From JBBQZU01 sp038207425 (GTDB taxonomy: Bacteria > Bacteroidota > Bacteroidia > Flavobacteriales_D > Cryomorphaceae): DNA of 17,938 nucleotides. Under the pieces are notes generated by a model that worked only from the letters and a program-made list of their open reading frames with translations, ran no database searches and was not told where the DNA came from. Positions 15,999 to 17,938 of the stretch are shown here, piece after piece. The translations under genes were made by a program, and so were the position numbers. The DNA lies in contig JBBQZU010000044.1 in NCBI GenBank assembly GCA_038207425.1, forward strand, positions 1 through 17,938, written 5' to 3'. How positions within the stretch are numbered: the stretch's first letter is position 1; each line of letters opens with the position of its first letter.

Positions 15999-16854
15999 AT
16001 GAAAACGATTACTTCAGAACTATATGTGAAATCTTCGTCTTTAACAGATGAAAAAATCTGTATCGGATTGTTTTTAATCGACGGGGACAATGTGTACTTT
16101 GATTATTCTAAGAAAAAGTTGAATGTTTCCGCCAGGTTTAGTCGATTCTATGGACCGCAATTCCATGGTCCATTGGTTAGATGGACTAAAAGATAAAATC
16201 ACCCGGGATAAGGAAAGCGGTGAATTGGCTTTGTTCCACAACAATTTTGACGAAGCCACCCTGAGCTATCTGAATACGTATTCCAATGGAGTTTTTCATT
16301 TCTCCAAAGCAAAGGCGCTTGATGCCAGCGTGGATGCTGACTATTTCCGGCGCCTGTTCAGAAAATTGGTAGACCCTGACCTGAATGAAAATGAAAAGGA
16401 TAAAGCCCCTGCTTTCAGAAAGAAGGTAAGCTCCATCCTGCGCAGCGCAGCATTCAAAAAAATCGATACTGCGTAATGCATTTCACCCGAAGTGGTATCG
16501 GGAATATATGCTGCTCATACGATTGATTTTATCGGCAAAAATGGAAGTTTCCTTGCCGGTTATGCCATCGATTTTCAAGCCACCCCTGCGCATATTGACC
16601 GTTCACTTTTCGAATTTGACAGAATTGCCCGAGGTTTGAAAAAGCTTGCCAGTGAAAATGGAATGAGCGAAGAAGGCAGATATTACGCTTACTTTTCTCA
16701 ACCTGAAGACGCCGAAGGGAAAAAAGTCCTTGACCTGGCCCGGAGAGATAAGAACAAAGCTTTTGAGCTTAAAGAATTTGACCACTTAGAAAATCTTGCC
16801 AAACATATAGCACTTGGAGATTTTCAAAAATTCTCTTCCTGGCTGGCAGGCTAA
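15999..16854 (+). pseudogene. HipA-like kinase partner gene, broken by frameshift and stop
   Basis: This is one gene of about 285 codons read in two frames. It starts MKTITSELYVKSSSLTDEKI, CIGLFLIDGDNVYFDYSKKK. Near 16118-16123 the frame changes and continues FPPGLVDSMDRNSMVHWLDG, with a long charged part. At 16474-16476 a TAA interrupts, after which the same frame goes on with EVVSGIYAAHTIDFIGKNGS and IDFQATPAHIDRSLFEFDRI to the TAA at 16852-16854. I do not recognise the family. The N-terminus (CIGLFLIDGDNVYFDY) is vaguely like DUF3037 proteins that often accompany HipA-type kinases, but it is longer than those. It follows the broken kinase by 11 bases, so the two formed an operon and probably a kinase-partner module. 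Confidence 0.6.
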
Positions 16855-16879
16855 ATGAATTGGGATTTACTTCCTGAGT

Positions 16880-16995
16880 GCGAGCTTCCCTTTCCGGTAA
16901 AATAACCTTCCTCCCGCGAAACTGCTTCAGGTTAAAAGGCGAGTCTTCGTTTTCCACAAAAGCGTTGGACACCACCACCCGGTAATCGGCAGCGT
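16880..16995 (-). repeat. Dispersed repeat with protein-like frame, copy B
   Basis: This is the second clear copy of the repeat at 13541-13645, without gaps over ~100 bases. The longest identical run is on the plus strand at ACCACCACCCGGTAATC. Its homology to copy A ends at GATTACC, where the TonB-like relic begins in another frame. The remaining sequence 16855-16879 holds nothing. Confidence 0.6.
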
Positions 16996-17222
16996 ATACT
17001 CAACCCTCACTGGGCGGTTGTTTTGAACTCCGGGAATCCAATTGGGCATGCTGTATACCAGTCGAATGCACTACGCATCCACGGTTGGCGAAACTGACTT
17101 CAACACTTTGGGATCGGCAATCGATCCATTCTTTTCTTCAACAAAATGAATTACCACCTGGCCTGACACCCCCGCCGCTTTGTCTTGCCCGGGGTGGTGA
17201 TTTGGGGATGTGTTGATTTGAA
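16985..17222 (-). pseudogene. Relic of a TonB C-terminal domain
   Basis: On the minus strand the frame reads PGQDKAAGVSGQVVIHFVEE, KNGSIADPKVLKSVSPTVDA, then a TAG (17072-17070), then CIRLVYSMPNWIPGVQNNRP and VRVEYTLPIT. This is the classic TonB C-terminal domain pattern (GxVxxxF.V..DGS, V..S..P.LD.EAI, SMP.W.PG, PVxVxYTLPI), which contacts TonB-dependent receptors and energises them. The TAG stands where the family has Glu (DAEAIR), one base from GAG. No start, no membrane anchor and no linker are found upstream; before about 17222 the frame runs into a GC-rich hairpin. Past YTLPIT it enters the dispersed repeat out of frame. It is a fragment of a decayed gene. Confidence 0.75.
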
Positions 17223-17230
17223 AATGCCTG

Positions 17231-17244
17231 CCCGCCGGGGCGGG
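17231..17244. repeat. GC-rich inverted repeat
   Basis: CCCGCC-GG-GGCGGG, with TGCCTG on its left, forms a GC-only hairpin of the kind found as short extragenic palindromes in many genomes. It lies just upstream (minus strand) of the TonB relic. In the rest of 17245-17470 I see no supported gene; a minus-strand ORF starting at 17375 has a hydrophobic front but no family resemblance. Confidence 0.45.
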
Positions 17245-17472
17245 AGTTGATAAAGGCCGCCGGTGCGCAGCGCGTTTTTTTTTGACACAGGAGAAAAAAT
17301 GAAGGAATGAAGACAGATGAAGAAAAACCCAATGAGAAGGACCAAACCCGGAACCAAATGCTTTATCACATGCATTTTTAATGGTGCGCTACCGCCGGGG
17401 GGAAACCAATGATATGCTGCGCCACCTCCCGTGATGAGAACACCTCAGCAGTGTTAATCTTCGCCAAGATGC

Positions 17473-17502
17473 TTGACTTCGCTTCAGGTGCCCCTACATT
17501 TA
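17473..17502 (+). promoter_or_regulatory. Promoter of the DUF4382 lipoprotein gene
   Basis: TTG (17473-17475), a 19-base spacer and TACATTTA (17495-17502) fit the Bacteroidota -33 TTG / -7 TAnnTTTG layout, with one mismatch in the last base of the -7 box. The predicted start is about 14 bases before the ATG at 17523. Confidence 0.55.
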
Positions 17503-17522
17503 TGCAAAATTAAAAAAACACC

Positions 17523-17938
17523 ATGCGTTCAAAATACAGCTTATTGTTATGCGTAGCCCTTCTTGTTCTTGCCGCCTGCGGTGATGATGACAATGAAAAC
17601 AATACGCCAAATAGCCCTACCCGCCTTATGGTGTACATGCACGACCAACCTGCCGCATACCAACAGGTGAACATTGATCTGCTTTCTGTGGAATTCAAAG
17701 GGAGCGGTGCGGCCGACATCACCCTCGACGGCGATTACGCCGGAATCTACAACCTGCTCGATCTACAAAACGGCCTCGATACCCTCATCGCCGATACAGT
17801 GGTAAATTATGGCAATCTCACGCAGATACGCCTCATACTTGGCCCCAACAACACCGTGATGGTCGACAATGTGTTATACCCTTTGGAAACGCCCAGCGCA
17901 CAGCAATCGGGTTTAAAGATCAACGTACAGTCGGCGCT
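17523..17938 (+). CDS. DUF4382 domain lipoprotein (partial, runs off the window)
   Basis: The first 138 codons are present. MRSKYSLLLCVALLVLAA then Cys19 is a lipoprotein leader, and the acidic GDDDNEN after it is typical of Bacteroidota surface lipoproteins. The DUF4382 domain follows: RLMVYMHDQPAAYQQVNIDL, then the GIYNLLDLQNGLDTLIADTV segment, TQIRLILGPNNTVMVD, and YPLETPSAQQSGLKINVQ at the window end. These are the standard family motifs in standard order. The family is widespread in Bacteroidota as secreted or surface lipoproteins of unknown function. Nothing in the visible part is broken, and it has its own promoter. Confidence 0.88.
   Translation, partial: MRSKYSLLLCVALLVLAACGDDDNENNTPNSPTRLMVYMHDQPAAYQQVNIDLLSVEFKGSGAADITLDGDYAGIYNLLDLQNGLDTLIADTVVNYGNLTQIRLILGPNNTVMVDNVLYPLETPSAQQSGLKINVQSA

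Noticed and set aside
1442..16854. A variant genetic code or programmed read-through as the reason for the in-frame stops.
   Set aside because: TAA, TAG and TGA all occur as interrupting codons, and TGA also ends intact genes such as those at 5006 and 15113. The frameshifts in several loci cannot be explained by recoding.
17151..17375. A minus-strand ORF starting with a hydrophobic stretch (MHVIKHLVPGLVLLIGFFFI), considered as the missing front of the TonB relic.
   Set aside because: It runs in a different frame from the TonB-like sequence, crosses a GC-rich hairpin, and shows no linker or proline-rich region typical of TonB.

Overview
The window reads as a chromosomal segment of a member of the Bacteroidota. 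The evidence is a type IX secretion (T9SS) C-terminal sorting domain, Bacteroidota-type promoters (TAnnTTTG -7 box, with a TTG -33 in one case), CarboxypepD_reg-like and DUF4382 domains, and an rRNA end of the Bacteroidota type. It opens with the 3' end of a 23S rRNA gene, a 5S rRNA gene and a clear terminator (1-500). After that the window is an accessory stretch in which intact genes alternate with many broken ones.

Layout. 500-1380: a small unrecognised ORF between two diverged direct repeats. 1442-3286 (-): a PhoX/DUF839-like secreted protein with a T9SS tail, broken by two in-frame stops. 3733-5006 (+): an outer-membrane-barrel-like protein and a lipoprotein, two bases apart. 5227-6110 (+): a DUF6922-like gene (intact) overlapping an AbiEii-type nucleotidyltransferase toxin gene (one stop plus a damaged active-site motif). 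6324-7025 (+): a VIT/CCC1 metal transporter (intact). 7026-8230: mostly non-coding, with relics, including a 26-codon ORF that looks like the two ends of a second DUF6922-AbiEii module joined by a deletion. 8231-9640 (-): a truncated nucleotidyltransferase, a short HxlR regulator and an outer-membrane barrel pseudogene that can be reconstructed across several frameshifts. 9728-13288 (-): an intact 1186-residue exported oligopeptidase-B-like peptidase fused to a CarboxypepD_reg-like front half. 13758-15113 (+): an intact DUF805-like membrane protein with a C-terminal SRPBCC domain. 15187-16854 (+): a HipA-like kinase and its neighbour, both broken. 16880-17222 (-): a dispersed repeat joined to a relic of a TonB C-terminal domain. 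17523-end (+): a DUF4382 lipoprotein running off the window.

Main message. Besides its housekeeping parts, the window is a graveyard. At least eight loci carry nonsense codons, frameshifts or truncations, and five of them are toxin-antitoxin-like modules or their partners: DUF6922/AbiEii twice, a DUF6036-like nucleotidyltransferase, its small partner, and the HipA-like kinase pair. All three stop codons occur among the lesions, while the 3.5-kb peptidase gene and other intact genes have none, so true gene decay fits better than recoding or general sequencing error. The most notable points are the deletion scar at 8084-8161, the identical leaderless-type promoter spacing at the two DUF6922 starts, the orphaned DUF6922 gene, and a repeat family whose copies still show a protein-like substitution pattern.

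All family names come from reading the translations by eye; no database search was possible.
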